A stretch of 64,000 nt of DNA from positions 1-64,000 of the forward strand of contig NZ_JABWGV010000007.1 in NCBI RefSeq assembly GCF_013370205.1, in the 5' to 3' direction. Position 1 is the stretch's first letter. Every line of letters begins with the position of its first letter. The DNA is from Qipengyuania atrilutea (GTDB lineage: Bacteria; Pseudomonadota; Alphaproteobacteria; Sphingomonadales; Sphingomonadaceae). Position numbers and translations under genes: made by a program. This document shows positions 54,887 through 63,512 of this stretch, piece by piece. The notes beneath the pieces were generated by a model. The model was not told where the DNA came from. It saw nothing but the letters and a program-made list of their open reading frames with translations, and made no database searches.

Positions 54887-57139
54887 ATGTATCGTACTAC
54901 CGTCTCGTCCCTCGCAATCGCTTTGTCCGCACCGGCGGTGGCACAAGAGACTACCGGGCCTGATGACGGAGAGGTGCGCGCCGAACAGATTGCAGACGAG
55001 CGCCGGGAGAATCCGGTGGATTCGATCATCGTGGTCGGCGGCCGGATCGATCCCTACCGTATCGCGGGATCGGCCGATCTTATCGACAGCGAGGATCTGC
55101 GCCGGTTCGATTACGGGGATGTAAATCGCGTCCTGCGGCAGGTCCCCGGCATCAACACGCAGGAGGAAGACGGGTTCGGCTTGTTCCCGAATATCGGTCT
55201 GCGCGGCAGTCCGGTCGAACGTTCGAGCAACATCACGCTCATGGAAGACGGCGTGCTGATCGCGCCTGCTCCCTATGCCGCGCCGGCAGCGTATTATTTC
55301 CCGGCCATCGGGCGCATGCAGGCGGTCGAAGTCACGAAAGGGGCCGCCGCCATTCGCTATGGGCCCCGTACGATCGGCGGGGCGGTCAATCTTCGGTCGA
55401 CCGACATTCCGGCCGACGGGCTGGCTGGCTACGCTTTCGGGCAATACGGGTCGCGCGACTATTATCAGGGACAGGCCTGGGTCGGTGGAGACACGGACTA
55501 CGTCGGCGCGCTGCTTGAAACCTACCAGCAGGGCAGCGACGGCTTCAAGACGATTGATGGGCTTCCCGACGCCGACACCGGTTTCGAGCGACAGGATTAC
55601 CGTGGACGCTTGGCTGTTCACACAGCACCGGACGCGCCTGTCGAGGCGCGACTGGAATTCGTCTATGGCCGATCGGACCTTGAAGCCAACGAGACGTACC
55701 TTGGACTTGCCGACACCGATTTCGCCGCGGAGCCCTATCGTCGCTATGCGGCAAGCCAGCGCGACGCTTTTTCCGGTGAGCACGATCAATATCGCGTTAC
55801 CGGCAGCTTGGCATTTTCTGACGGAACGAGGATCACAGCTACGCTGTACCGGAACGACTTTGCCCGCAGCTGGTCCAAGCTCCAGGATATCGACTTCGAC
55901 GGCGATGGCAGCTTCGATTCAATTAGCTCGGTTTTCGTTAATCCAGAGGACAATGCCGGGGCGCTTAGCATCTTGCGCGGGGCGGATAGCTTCGAGGGCG
56001 CGGTTCGCATACGGAACAACAACCGCGTCTATCGCAGCGAAGGCGCTCAGATTTCGCTTGAGCGCCCCTTCGAGATGGGCGGCGCGAGGCACAACCTTGC
56101 CGTATCTGTCCGCTACCACGAGGATGAGGAAGACAGGCTGCAAAACGAGGAATTCTACTCACAGATCGGGGGTGATCTCGTCTTCGAACGGCAGACCGAT
56201 CTTGGTCAGCAAGCCAACCGGGAAGCGAAAGCAAAGGCGATCGCGTTCTATATCGAGGACCGGATCGAGATCGGTGCCCTGACACTGACTCCCGGCTTGA
56301 GGTATGAAGGGATTGACCTGACCCGGCTCGACTATGCCGGGTCGGACCCGGATCGCTCAAATGGGCCGACACGTGTCCGTCAGACCAATATCGATCAGTG
56401 GTTGCCAGGTCTTGGCGCCACCTACGAGTTGGGTGATGCCATATTGCTGGCAGGTGTGTCGCGCGGTTTCTCACCTCCCGGTCCAGGCAATCCTGATGCA
56501 CGGGCCGAGGAAAGCTGGAACTACGAAGCCGGGGTCCGCTATCGGAGCGACAAGGTCCAGGTCTCCGCGATCGGCTTCTACAACGACTACTCGAACCTTC
56601 TGGGCAACTGCACTCAATCCGTGGGCTGCAGCGTCGGTGATATTGGCGATCAGTTCAATGGCGGCGCGGTTACGGTCAAAGGGCTGGAACTGTCGGCGGC
56701 GGTTGAACCTCGCCTTTCCAATTCGGTCTCGTTCCCGCTCTCGCTTGCCTACACGTTCACGGATGCAGAATTCGACAGCAGCTTCGACAGCGAATTTTTT
56801 GGCGACGTAAACGAAGGCGATGACCTGCCGTACATCGCGCGCCATCAGCTCTATGTCGAAGCGGGGGTAAACATGGGACGTGCGGCGGCTACCGTTGGCG
56901 CCAACTACGTTTCCGAGTTGCGCGACAATCCAGGAAGCGGAGCCGTTGCTGAAAACGAGAGGATCGATGATCGCATCGTCTTCGATATTGCGGGAAGTTA
57001 CGCGCTGACTGACAAATTCTCCCTGTTTGCGCGCGTCGACAATGTTCTCGACAATCAATACGCCGTGAGCAGGCGCCCGTTCGGTCTGCGACCAGGGGTT
57101 CCGCGGCGCATTGTGGGTGGTGCTCGGGTCAGTTTTTAA
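54887..57139 (+). CDS. TonB-dependent outer membrane receptor
   Basis: The start at 54887 gives a signal peptide ending in APAVAQ. The plug domain follows (NPVDSIIVVGGRIDPYRIAG, then RQVPGINTQEEDGFGLFPNI and MEDGVLIAPAPYAAP), and then a 22-strand barrel ending in RIVGGARVSF with a C-terminal Phe. The order resembles the FecA-type branch for iron-citrate, and about 750 residues is the normal size. FecA-type receptors often have an N-terminal signalling domain; here it is absent. The neighbouring metal-efflux cluster suggests metal chelates as ligands, but a siderophore is equally likely. Confidence 0.87.
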   Translation: MYRTTVSSLAIALSAPAVAQETTGPDDGEVRAEQIADERRENPVDSIIVVGGRIDPYRIAGSADLIDSEDLRRFDYGDVNRVLRQVPGINTQEEDGFGLFPNIGLRGSPVERSSNITLMEDGVLIAPAPYAAPAAYYFPAIGRMQAVEVTKGAAAIRYGPRTIGGAVNLRSTDIPADGLAGYAFGQYGSRDYYQGQAWVGGDTDYVGALLETYQQGSDGFKTIDGLPDADTGFERQDYRGRLAVHTAPDAPVEARLEFVYGRSDLEANETYLGLADTDFAAEPYRRYAASQRDAFSGEHDQYRVTGSLAFSDGTRITATLYRNDFARSWSKLQDIDFDGDGSFDSISSVFVNPEDNAGALSILRGADSFEGAVRIRNNNRVYRSEGAQISLERPFEMGGARHNLAVSVRYHEDEEDRLQNEEFYSQIGGDLVFERQTDLGQQANREAKAKAIAFYIEDRIEIGALTLTPGLRYEGIDLTRLDYAGSDPDRSNGPTRVRQTNIDQWLPGLGATYELGDAILLAGVSRGFSPPGPGNPDARAEESWNYEAGVRYRSDKVQVSAIGFYNDYSNLLGNCTQSVGCSVGDIGDQFNGGAVTVKGLELSAAVEPRLSNSVSFPLSLAYTFTDAEFDSSFDSEFFGDVNEGDDLPYIARHQLYVEAGVNMGRAAATVGANYVSELRDNPGSGAVAENERIDDRIVFDIAGSYALTDKFSLFARVDNVLDNQYAVSRRPFGLRPGVPRRIVGGARVSF

Positions 57140-57385
57140 ACTCCGCGTGAGGCTTTTGGCGTTGATGTTCGCGCCCCCTTCATTTTGCGTGCTTGGAGGC
57201 GAGAACTGAGATGAAAGCTGACCCTAGATCGAATGCCAGACGGGATTGGGCAGGGCGGAACTCCCCACCAAGACTGTTGCGGACGCCTGGGGGTGAGCTC
57301 GTCCGCGAATCCTGGTTCTCGAACGACAATCGTATCCCTGAAAAGTCGACCGGTGTTTTCAGTATCAGGGATTCGTCGCGATCTT

Positions 57386-57712
57386 TCAGGCCACGCGTGG
57401 CGCGAAAAGGATGACTGTGGCACCGCCGAGGCAGATCAATGCTCCTAGCAGATCCCAGCGATCCGGCTGTGTATCTTCGACGAGCCAGAGCCAGCCAAGC
57501 GACGCGGTGATATAGACGCCGCCATAGGCGGCGAAGGCTCGCCCTGCAGCATCCGCCTCAATGCGAGCAAGGAGATAGGCGAACAACACGAGCGCCAATA
57601 CTCCGGGAAGGAGCCACCAGGCGCTCCTGTCCATTCTGAACCAGGCCCAGAACGCAAAGCACCCCGCAATCTCGGCGAGCGCGGCAAGGGGATAGATCCA
57701 TATCGCGTTCAC
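57386..57712 (-). CDS. YnfA-family small membrane protein
   Basis: The 108-residue protein has four membrane helices and the YnfA/UPF0060 consensus: [38 protein letters not shown] and [19 protein letters not shown]. The family belongs to the small multidrug resistance superfamily in fold and may export small cations. It starts at a GTG that overlaps the MerR stop, so it is translated together with that regulator. Together with the MerR/CDF pair this forms a small metal-responsive unit. Confidence 0.83.
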   Translation of the reverse strand: MNAIWIYPLAALAEIAGCFAFWAWFRMDRSAWWLLPGVLALVLFAYLLARIEADAAGRAFAAYGGVYITASLGWLWLVEDTQPDRWDLLGALICLGGATVILFAPRVA

Positions 57713-58107
57713 GCTTCAGTCCCCTCGGCGAGCGCTTCAATGACCAGACAGGTGCCGACCGTTCCTTGCTCGCAGTTTTCCAGCATCCGGCGCAGTTCCC
57801 TTCGGAGAGCCTCCAGATCGGCAATCTTGCGGTTGACTTCGCCCAGGTGCGCTCGTGCCAGCGTGTCGACCGCATGGCAGGCCCGCGACCGGTCGTCGGC
57901 CAGTTCGAGAAGTTCGCGAATGCGCGTCATGGAAAACCCCAGGTCGCGCGCGCGGCGAATGAAATTCAGTCTCCGGGCGTGCTCGGGACCGTAGTCGCGA
58001 TAGTTGGCCTGTGTGCGGGGCGGGGACGCGAGAACGCCCTCGCGTTCATAGTAACGGATGGTTTCCGCTTTTACGCCCGCCGCGCGGGCGAGTTCACCGA
58101 TCCGCAT
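57709..58107 (-). CDS. MerR-family regulator, second copy
   Basis: The MerR domain has [20 protein letters not shown] at the start, and Cys residues in RACHAVDT and then [10 protein letters not shown]. They match metal-binding regulators for Pb, Cd, Zn or Cu. The ATG at 58107 is the usual start; an ATG 60 bases upstream would eat into the shared promoter. It is divergent from the second CDF gene and overlaps the YnfA gene. It would sense metal and activate the CDF transporter. Confidence 0.87.
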   Translation of the reverse strand: MRIGELARAAGVKAETIRYYEREGVLASPPRTQANYRDYGPEHARRLNFIRRARDLGFSMTRIRELLELADDRSRACHAVDTLARAHLGEVNRKIADLEALRRELRRMLENCEQGTVGTCLVIEALAEGTEA

Positions 58108-58124
58108 AGGCTTCCCTCGATCGC

Positions 58125-58155
58125 TTGACCTTGTAGCGACTACAAGGTGTATAAA
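58125..58155 (+). promoter_or_regulatory. MerR-type promoter of the second CDF gene
   Basis: The -35 TTGACC (58125-58130) is 19 bases from the -10 TATAAA (58150-58155). The spacer holds an operator with a perfect 8-base inverted repeat and a three-base centre: CCTTGTAGCGACTACAAGG at 58129-58147. This is the MerR activation layout. A good AAGGAG site (58168-58173) precedes the ATG. Confidence 0.82.
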
Positions 58156-58181
58156 TCGATTCGACACAAGGAGTCGAGCGA

Positions 58182-58799
58182 ATGGGAAAAAATTGCTGCG
58201 GTCCTGTCGAGGACGTCGAGGCGAATAATGATCCGCTGTGGCGCCGTATCCTGTGGATCGCTCTCATTCTCAATGCGGTTATGTTCAGCGTCGAAATCGT
58301 GGCGGGCCTTGCTGCTGATTCGCGTGCATTGCAGGCTGACGCACTCGATTTTCTGGGCGATGCGGCAAATTACGCCATAAGTCTCTGCGTTGCCGGAATG
58401 GCGCTTGCGTGGCGCGCTTGCGCAGCCATTGCCAAAGCAGCGACCATGCTGGCGTTCGGGCTATGGGTGCTTGGCTCCGCGATCTGGGGTTTCTTTGTCG
58501 GTGCCTCGCCGGACGCCGGGACCATGGGCATTATCGGAACCGTCGCGCTTGCGGTGAATCTCGCAGTTGCCGCGATGTTGTTCCGGTTTCGCACGGGTGA
58601 TGCCAACATGCGCTCGGTGTGGATTTGCTCGCGCAACGACGCGATCGGCAATGTAGCGGTTCTGGGCGCGGCGCTGGGTGTCTTCGGAACCGGGCGCGCG
58701 TGGCCCGACCTGGTCGTGGCCGCCATTATGGCCAGCCTAGCAATTTGGGGCAGTATTGAGGTATTCGGTCAAGCGCGCGGTGAGTTGCGCTCTGCTTGA
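58182..58799 (+). CDS. CDF-type cation transporter, second copy
   Basis: The protein is 205 residues and begins with a metal-binding-looking NCCGP motif. Helix 2 contains QADALDFLGDAANYA, and helix 5 has CSRNDAIGNVAV. These are the same substitutions as in the CDF protein at 42331, so the two are a related pair with matching divergent MerR genes. It lacks the C-terminal cytoplasmic domain. It probably exports the metal sensed by the MerR partner. Confidence 0.85.
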   Translation: MGKNCCGPVEDVEANNDPLWRRILWIALILNAVMFSVEIVAGLAADSRALQADALDFLGDAANYAISLCVAGMALAWRACAAIAKAATMLAFGLWVLGSAIWGFFVGASPDAGTMGIIGTVALAVNLAVAAMLFRFRTGDANMRSVWICSRNDAIGNVAVLGAALGVFGTGRAWPDLVVAAIMASLAIWGSIEVFGQARGELRSA

Positions 58800-59079
58800 G
58801 AAGGGACTCCGACAGGCAGTTACGTGATAGCACGACCTCTGCTGGCTTACGCTAACTTCCTTTCAAAGCCCATTGAAGGCCAACCGCTTTCAATTATTGC
58901 AGGTGACCGCATGAGTACTGGTCCATCAAAACCATCCTTGCGGTGGACTCCGGAGACGGTGATGTTTTCGGCGGCCGGGTAACGATTGTCTCTCCTGATG
59001 GTGACAGTCTTGATGCAATTCGTCGCGCTGCTCATCCCGGCGACCGCTGCTCATTAGGAATCACTTTCGCTCGCTTCGA

Positions 59080-59553
59080 CTAGGCTGACCCAAGTCCCAT
59101 TTTTCGTGAGAGCCAAAGGGTCGCGGTCGGGACAAGAACCCACATGATTATGGGAACGAGTCCGATCTTTGTCCCAGGGACTAGCGGCATAGTGGGACTG
59201 TAGGTCCAGCCCCAGGCAGCCCCAACGGCCAATATTTCGACCACGGATGTTATCGCGAGACCGATGGCGAGATAGATAAGGAAGCGGGATATTGGCCAGT
59301 CGACAAGCCAAGGTGTTCGGCGGTTTCCCAACGAGGCGCCCAGATAGGCCGCCACCATGATACCCGCGTCACCGAACGATGCCAGACCACATCGGTATGC
59401 GGCTTCAACAGGACCAAGCCCGTCAGTGCTGTAGAACGGGAGCTGGAACATTTCCCAGGCGAAGGCAATCAGTCCGCCGAAAATGGCGATCCACAGGGCG
59501 GGATGCGCGCCCCGCCACACTGCTTCGGGCCTACCCGTATTAATAGGCTCCAA
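59080..59553 (-). CDS. Four-helix membrane protein, unknown
   Basis: The 157-residue protein has four hydrophobic helices, with acidic/Tyr-rich links. The N-terminal part (WIAIFGGLIAFAWEMFQLPF) and the Gly-rich segment GDAGIMVAAYLGASL are not known to me as a family. The TTG start has only a weak ribosome site and the true start may be elsewhere. It is alone, 40 bases from the end of the epimerase/VKOR-like gene, which is on the same strand; they could be co-transcribed. Confidence 0.55.
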   Translation of the reverse strand: MEPINTGRPEAVWRGAHPALWIAIFGGLIAFAWEMFQLPFYSTDGLGPVEAAYRCGLASFGDAGIMVAAYLGASLGNRRTPWLVDWPISRFLIYLAIGLAITSVVEILAVGAAWGWTYSPTMPLVPGTKIGLVPIIMWVLVPTATLWLSRKMGLGSA

Positions 59554-59600
59554 AGCTCACCATCCTATTGCATTGGCTCCGCCATCGCCATGCCGATCCG

Positions 59601-62141
59601 CTAAACAACGAACCGGTCCCAGCTTCCGTAATGTTCGTCGCTCCGATGCCCTCTTGGCAGGCTCAGTACAATCAGAAGCGCTCCGAGCATCGTACCGACA
59701 ACGTTGCCAACAGTACTGGCGCCTCCGTCCATAAGCCACGGAGCCACGATGAGCCAGGCACCGAACGCGACGTTGAGAAAGCGCAATGGCCTTGCGACCT
59801 CCGCCATGGCAATTACCGATACCGTGATGACCAGCGCGCCGACCAGATGGTCGCTGTCAGCAAGAGGCGGTACATTCCCAAGAACGAGCCTGGAGAACAT
59901 CAGGAAAGCACCGATCAGCACACTGATGGCCAATGTCCATGGGACCGTGACCCCGCGCGCCGCCGAACCGCCGATCGCCGCGAGCGGAGCATCGAAACCG
60001 GGATGTGAGTCCTTGCTGCCGCCTGGCAGCGCGTCGCCGCGGAAGAACGAGCGCCAGAACGGTCGCCCGCGCCGCGTGTTGAGAACCAGGAACTGGCCCA
60101 TCGCGACCAGCTCGTCGAGCGAATAGGGGATCATGATCAGCATCGCGGCCGCCGCCATGAGGCAGATCGTGCAATAGGTGCCGATCATGATCGGCTGGAT
60201 GATGATGAAGTAGATGCTGATCACGCCGAGGGGCACGACGACGATGCCGAACAGTGTCACCATCCAGGGCATGGTCCGCCAGCGGGCCCTGCCGCCCATG
60301 ACGCCCATCAGGATCTCGAACATGTAGCTCATCGCACCGATGCCGCCATCGGCCACCGGCCAGGCCTTGGAGACATCGGAGGTAATGATGTATTCGGTCC
60401 CGTTGAGCGCGCTTGGCGAAGCGAAGAACGGCTCCCACACGCCGTCGATATGGCCGAGCTGATATGCCGTGAGGATACGTGAAAGAAAGAAACCGACGGC
60501 GCCGAGAATAATGATCGGCATGCGCTGGACATAGGTCGAGGGCGAATAGGTCCAACCCGGCGGCACGTCGCTGTCGTCCATCATGCCTTCCGGAGCCATG
60601 CCCGGCATCATGGGCACCAGGATGGTGAAAGCGATCACCAGTGCGCCGATGAAAGTGTCGTTGGCATAGACGGCAGCATCGGGCGTCCAGAACAGCAACG
60701 GGGCGCCGAGCAGCCAGATGCCGATACAGGTGTTCGCCCATTGCGCCCAGCCTCCGCGCGGCGAAAGGGAAATGGCCGCGAAGATCATGATCAGCACGCC
60801 GCTCACCAAATCGTTCCAGGCTGTCAGCCAGCTTCGTAGCGCGGGATCCCAGAGATCGCGATCCTCGGTTATGCGCGTGACTGCAGCGGTAAATTCGCTC
60901 TGGTCGAAGGTCCCGAAGACAAACGGTGTGGTCGCGAGCCATAGGCCGAGCAACATCGTAAACCAATGAACCCAGAGCATGTTGAAATGCATCTTGCGCA
61001 TGTGACCGGCGTGGTCCGCCAGAGCATCTTCGCTTAGCGGGGCAGGCTCTGCCTCATCGGCTTCATCGAAATTGCTGCCGGCCACCCGCGCGGCATTGAG
61101 CTTGTTCTCAGCGTACCAGGCCGAAGGATCGGCTTTCAGACCTTCGACGATCCGCGGGAGGGCGGTCCTCAGCCTGTGCTGCGGCGTCCAGTCCAGCCTT
61201 TCCCGCGCATTGCTGAGATCGAGTTCGTAGTGGTCGTCCGAAATGTCCACCATCCACGGCCGGATGAAAGTCTCTTCGCCAAGCACTTCGTTTTCGACCC
61301 AGGCGCCGGTCTTGGCGAGGCCCTTCGGCACCGTGCGCGTCGTCCAGTCCTCATCGTGGATCAGGCGTCCAAGCGACTTTTGCAGTTCGCCATAGGACAT
61401 CACGTCATCTTCGCCGAGAAGAACCGGCCATTCACTGGGAAGCTCGCTCCGCCGGTCGACGATTCGCTCGATCCCGTCGAGCAAATCCTCAAGGTGCAAA
61501 TATGGCTGTCCGGTGTCGAGGTCACCGGGATAGACGCGGGCGCTCGGCCGCTTCTCGTAAATTCGCGCGACCTGCTGTGCCAGAAACGCCGAATGGCCTT
61601 CATCGTCGTATACGCCCGCAGGCCGCACGAAGACCGCATCGATGTCGCCGCGCTTCTCGCGGATCAACTGCTCGGTGCGGACCTTCGATTCGCGGTAGGG
61701 CAGATCCGTGTCCAGCGGCGAGGTCTCGTCGATCAGCCCGCCGCCCTTGATGGGGGCATGGGCCAGCATCGTGCTCACGAACACGAACTGGTCGATTTCG
61801 AAATCCTGAAGTGCGTCGAGCAATCGACCGGTTCCCTTGACCGTCACCGCGTCATATTTGGGGTTCGGTTCACCGGTAAGATCGAAATAGGCAGCAAGGT
61901 GGACGAAGGAGGCGATCCTTTTGCCATAGGCGGTTCGAACGCGTTCGAAGGCGGCATCGATGCTCGCCTGGTCGGTGACATCGACACAGACGCATTCGGC
62001 CTCTGCCGGGGGATGGGGAGCGGCGTCGCGGTCGAATCCGATCACGCGGTATCTCGCTGCAAGCTTCTTTACGATGGCTGAGCCGATATAGCCGCTCGAG
62101 CCAGTAACGATCACGACAGGTTTATCGGAGTTGTCAGTCAA
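59601..62141 (-). CDS. NAD-epimerase / SPW-repeat / VKOR-like fusion protein
   Basis: Residues 1-345 are a soluble NAD-dependent epimerase/dehydratase: GSSGYIGSAIV (14-24) and the catalytic YRESK (149-153). The next region (about 385-510) contains membrane helices with LWLATTPFVFG and GIWLLGAPLLFW, the SPW-repeat family. Residues about 540-690 have PFFASPSALNGTEYIIT, SYMFEILMGVMGG and YCTICLMAAAAMLIMIP, a vitamin K epoxide reductase-like helix with its CxxC. The tail has two more SPW-like helices. The TTG start follows AAGGATC. It may pair disulphide chemistry with an NAD enzyme; the substrate is unknown. The VKOR loop cysteines are not seen. Confidence 0.78.
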   Translation of the reverse strand: MTDNSDKPVVIVTGSSGYIGSAIVKKLAARYRVIGFDRDAAPHPPAEAECVCVDVTDQASIDAAFERVRTAYGKRIASFVHLAAYFDLTGEPNPKYDAVTVKGTGRLLDALQDFEIDQFVFVSTMLAHAPIKGGGLIDETSPLDTDLPYRESKVRTEQLIREKRGDIDAVFVRPAGVYDDEGHSAFLAQQVARIYEKRPSARVYPGDLDTGQPYLHLEDLLDGIERIVDRRSELPSEWPVLLGEDDVMSYGELQKSLGRLIHDEDWTTRTVPKGLAKTGAWVENEVLGEETFIRPWMVDISDDHYELDLSNARERLDWTPQHRLRTALPRIVEGLKADPSAWYAENKLNAARVAGSNFDEADEAEPAPLSEDALADHAGHMRKMHFNMLWVHWFTMLLGLWLATTPFVFGTFDQSEFTAAVTRITEDRDLWDPALRSWLTAWNDLVSGVLIMIFAAISLSPRGGWAQWANTCIGIWLLGAPLLFWTPDAAVYANDTFIGALVIAFTILVPMMPGMAPEGMMDDSDVPPGWTYSPSTYVQRMPIIILGAVGFFLSRILTAYQLGHIDGVWEPFFASPSALNGTEYIITSDVSKAWPVADGGIGAMSYMFEILMGVMGGRARWRTMPWMVTLFGIVVVPLGVISIYFIIIQPIMIGTYCTICLMAAAAMLIMIPYSLDELVAMGQFLVLNTRRGRPFWRSFFRGDALPGGSKDSHPGFDAPLAAIGGSAARGVTVPWTLAISVLIGAFLMFSRLVLGNVPPLADSDHLVGALVITVSVIAMAEVARPLRFLNVAFGAWLIVAPWLMDGGASTVGNVVGTMLGALLIVLSLPRGHRSDEHYGSWDRFVV

Positions 62142-62487
62142 GATATGATCCTTGCTTCGACTTTGAACGACCTCACGACCCTTGAGCGGTGCCTAAAAAC
62201 CTCAATCTAACAGAGTTTCCAACCCGAAAGCGTGCGGGAAAACGCAGTCCTTCTCCCTGTTACGAAATAACGATCGATTTCCCTCACATCGAGAGCAATT
62301 TCCGCAGCGAGCGGGCATTGGATTTAACTAACGGCACCCTTCCTGCCGAGCCTCGGGTTTCCTCGGCAGCCGATAATACGGACCAGCGCGAAAGACCAAC
62401 GAGTCGGCTTTGAAATAGGAACACATGGTAAGGGGAGACCGTAGTTCTGTCATATCAAACTACAATTTTCGAAGAGTAGGAGGCGAC
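62142..62487. other. Gap between divergent genes
   Basis: The 345 bases upstream of the CBS gene and the fusion gene hold no convincing coding sequence. Promoters for both are expected here. The segment TAGGAGGCGAC just before 62488 is the CBS gene ribosome site. Confidence 0.45.
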
Positions 62488-62931
62488 ATGAAGGCCCAAG
62501 ACGTAATGACATCGAACCCCGCATGCTGCAATCCATCGAGCACCGTGCAAGAGGCAGCTTTACTGATGGTCGATAATGATTGCGGCCAAATCCCCGTTGT
62601 CGATGATTCCGGTGCGTTGGTGGGCGTGGTGACCGACAGGGACATCGCCTGCCGCTGTGTTGCCAAAGGCAATTCCTCCGACCAACGCGTTGAGGAGGTG
62701 ATGACATCATCACCTGTTACTGTCACCGCCGATGCAAGCGTCGACGAATGCTGCACCAAGATGGAAGACAATCAGGTTCGGCGGCTTCCGGTGGTCGATG
62801 ACGAAGGCAAATGCTGCGGCATCGTTGCGCAGGCCGATATCGCCAGAAGCGCAGCTGAGAAGGAAACCGGCGACCTCGTGCGCGAGGTATCGGAGGCCAG
62901 TTCGGAGCCAGCTTCGGCGGGATGCTGCTAG
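62488..62931 (+). CDS. CBS-domain pair protein
   Basis: Two CBS motifs are visible: MTSNPACCNPSSTVQEAALL with IPVVDDSGALVGVVTDRDIA, then MTSSPVTVTADASVDECC with LPVVDDEGKCCGIVAQADIA. Cys pairs (CC at several places) are more frequent than usual in this family, including ACC, ECC, KCC and GCC at the C terminus. CBS pairs bind adenine nucleotides and regulate other proteins. The start at 62488 has a strong TAGGAGG site. The abundance of Cys-Cys pairs hints at metal or redox sensing, which is inference. Confidence 0.85.
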   Translation: MKAQDVMTSNPACCNPSSTVQEAALLMVDNDCGQIPVVDDSGALVGVVTDRDIACRCVAKGNSSDQRVEEVMTSSPVTVTADASVDECCTKMEDNQVRRLPVVDDEGKCCGIVAQADIARSAAEKETGDLVREVSEASSEPASAGCC

Positions 62932-63044
62932 TCGCACAAGACTATTGATTTTACGCGGATAAAGCGGACGGGGCGATCTGATCGGTCCCCGTCCGCAATC
63001 GCTCGTTACTTGTCAATCGCCTCGCCCCCGACTATCTCGGGCCG

Positions 63045-63395
63045 GTGAAGTTCATTCGTACCTTGACCTTGATCCTTTTTGGCTTCGGACTCTTTGTCCA
63101 GGTTGGAGCGAATGCGGCAGCCCTTCCTCAGATCGAGGCGGCGGAGATGAGCGACTGTGCCGAGATGGCCGATAACGATACATCCACCGATCCGGCAGGA
63201 CCATGTTCCAGCATGACGCTCGATTGCGTGATTGCCATGAATTGCTTGCCGCCTTTGGCTCTGTCGAATGCGACTGAAATGGAGGGTGCGCCCCTTCGTT
63301 TGGTACCGAGCTACCTTGTTTCTGCGGCCCCGTGGTTTGAAACAGATCCACCGCGACCGGAATCGCCTCCTCCAAAACCAATCCTCACCGTCTAG
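63045..63395 (+). CDS. Small exported Cys-rich protein before a TolC-type gene
   Basis: A 116-residue frame starts at a GTG and has a signal peptide (LILFGFGLFVQVGANA). The mature part is acidic with several Cys (MSDCAEMADN, PCSSMTLDCVIAMNCLPP) and a Pro-rich end. It is immediately followed by a TolC-family gene, as the 43824 protein precedes another. It may act in the periplasm as a metal-binding or pump-associated factor. No family recognised. Confidence 0.6.
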   Translation: MKFIRTLTLILFGFGLFVQVGANAAALPQIEAAEMSDCAEMADNDTSTDPAGPCSSMTLDCVIAMNCLPPLALSNATEMEGAPLRLVPSYLVSAAPWFETDPPRPESPPPKPILTV

Positions 63396-63512
63396 TTTTC
63401 CCTGAAGGCGCGTTGCGACTTTTGCGAGACTGACGAACGATGCAGCCGCACGAACCGGTCTTCGCCGGTGCGGCATGTTATGTCGTCAGCTCGCTCTGCA
63501 CGAGTGAGATTT

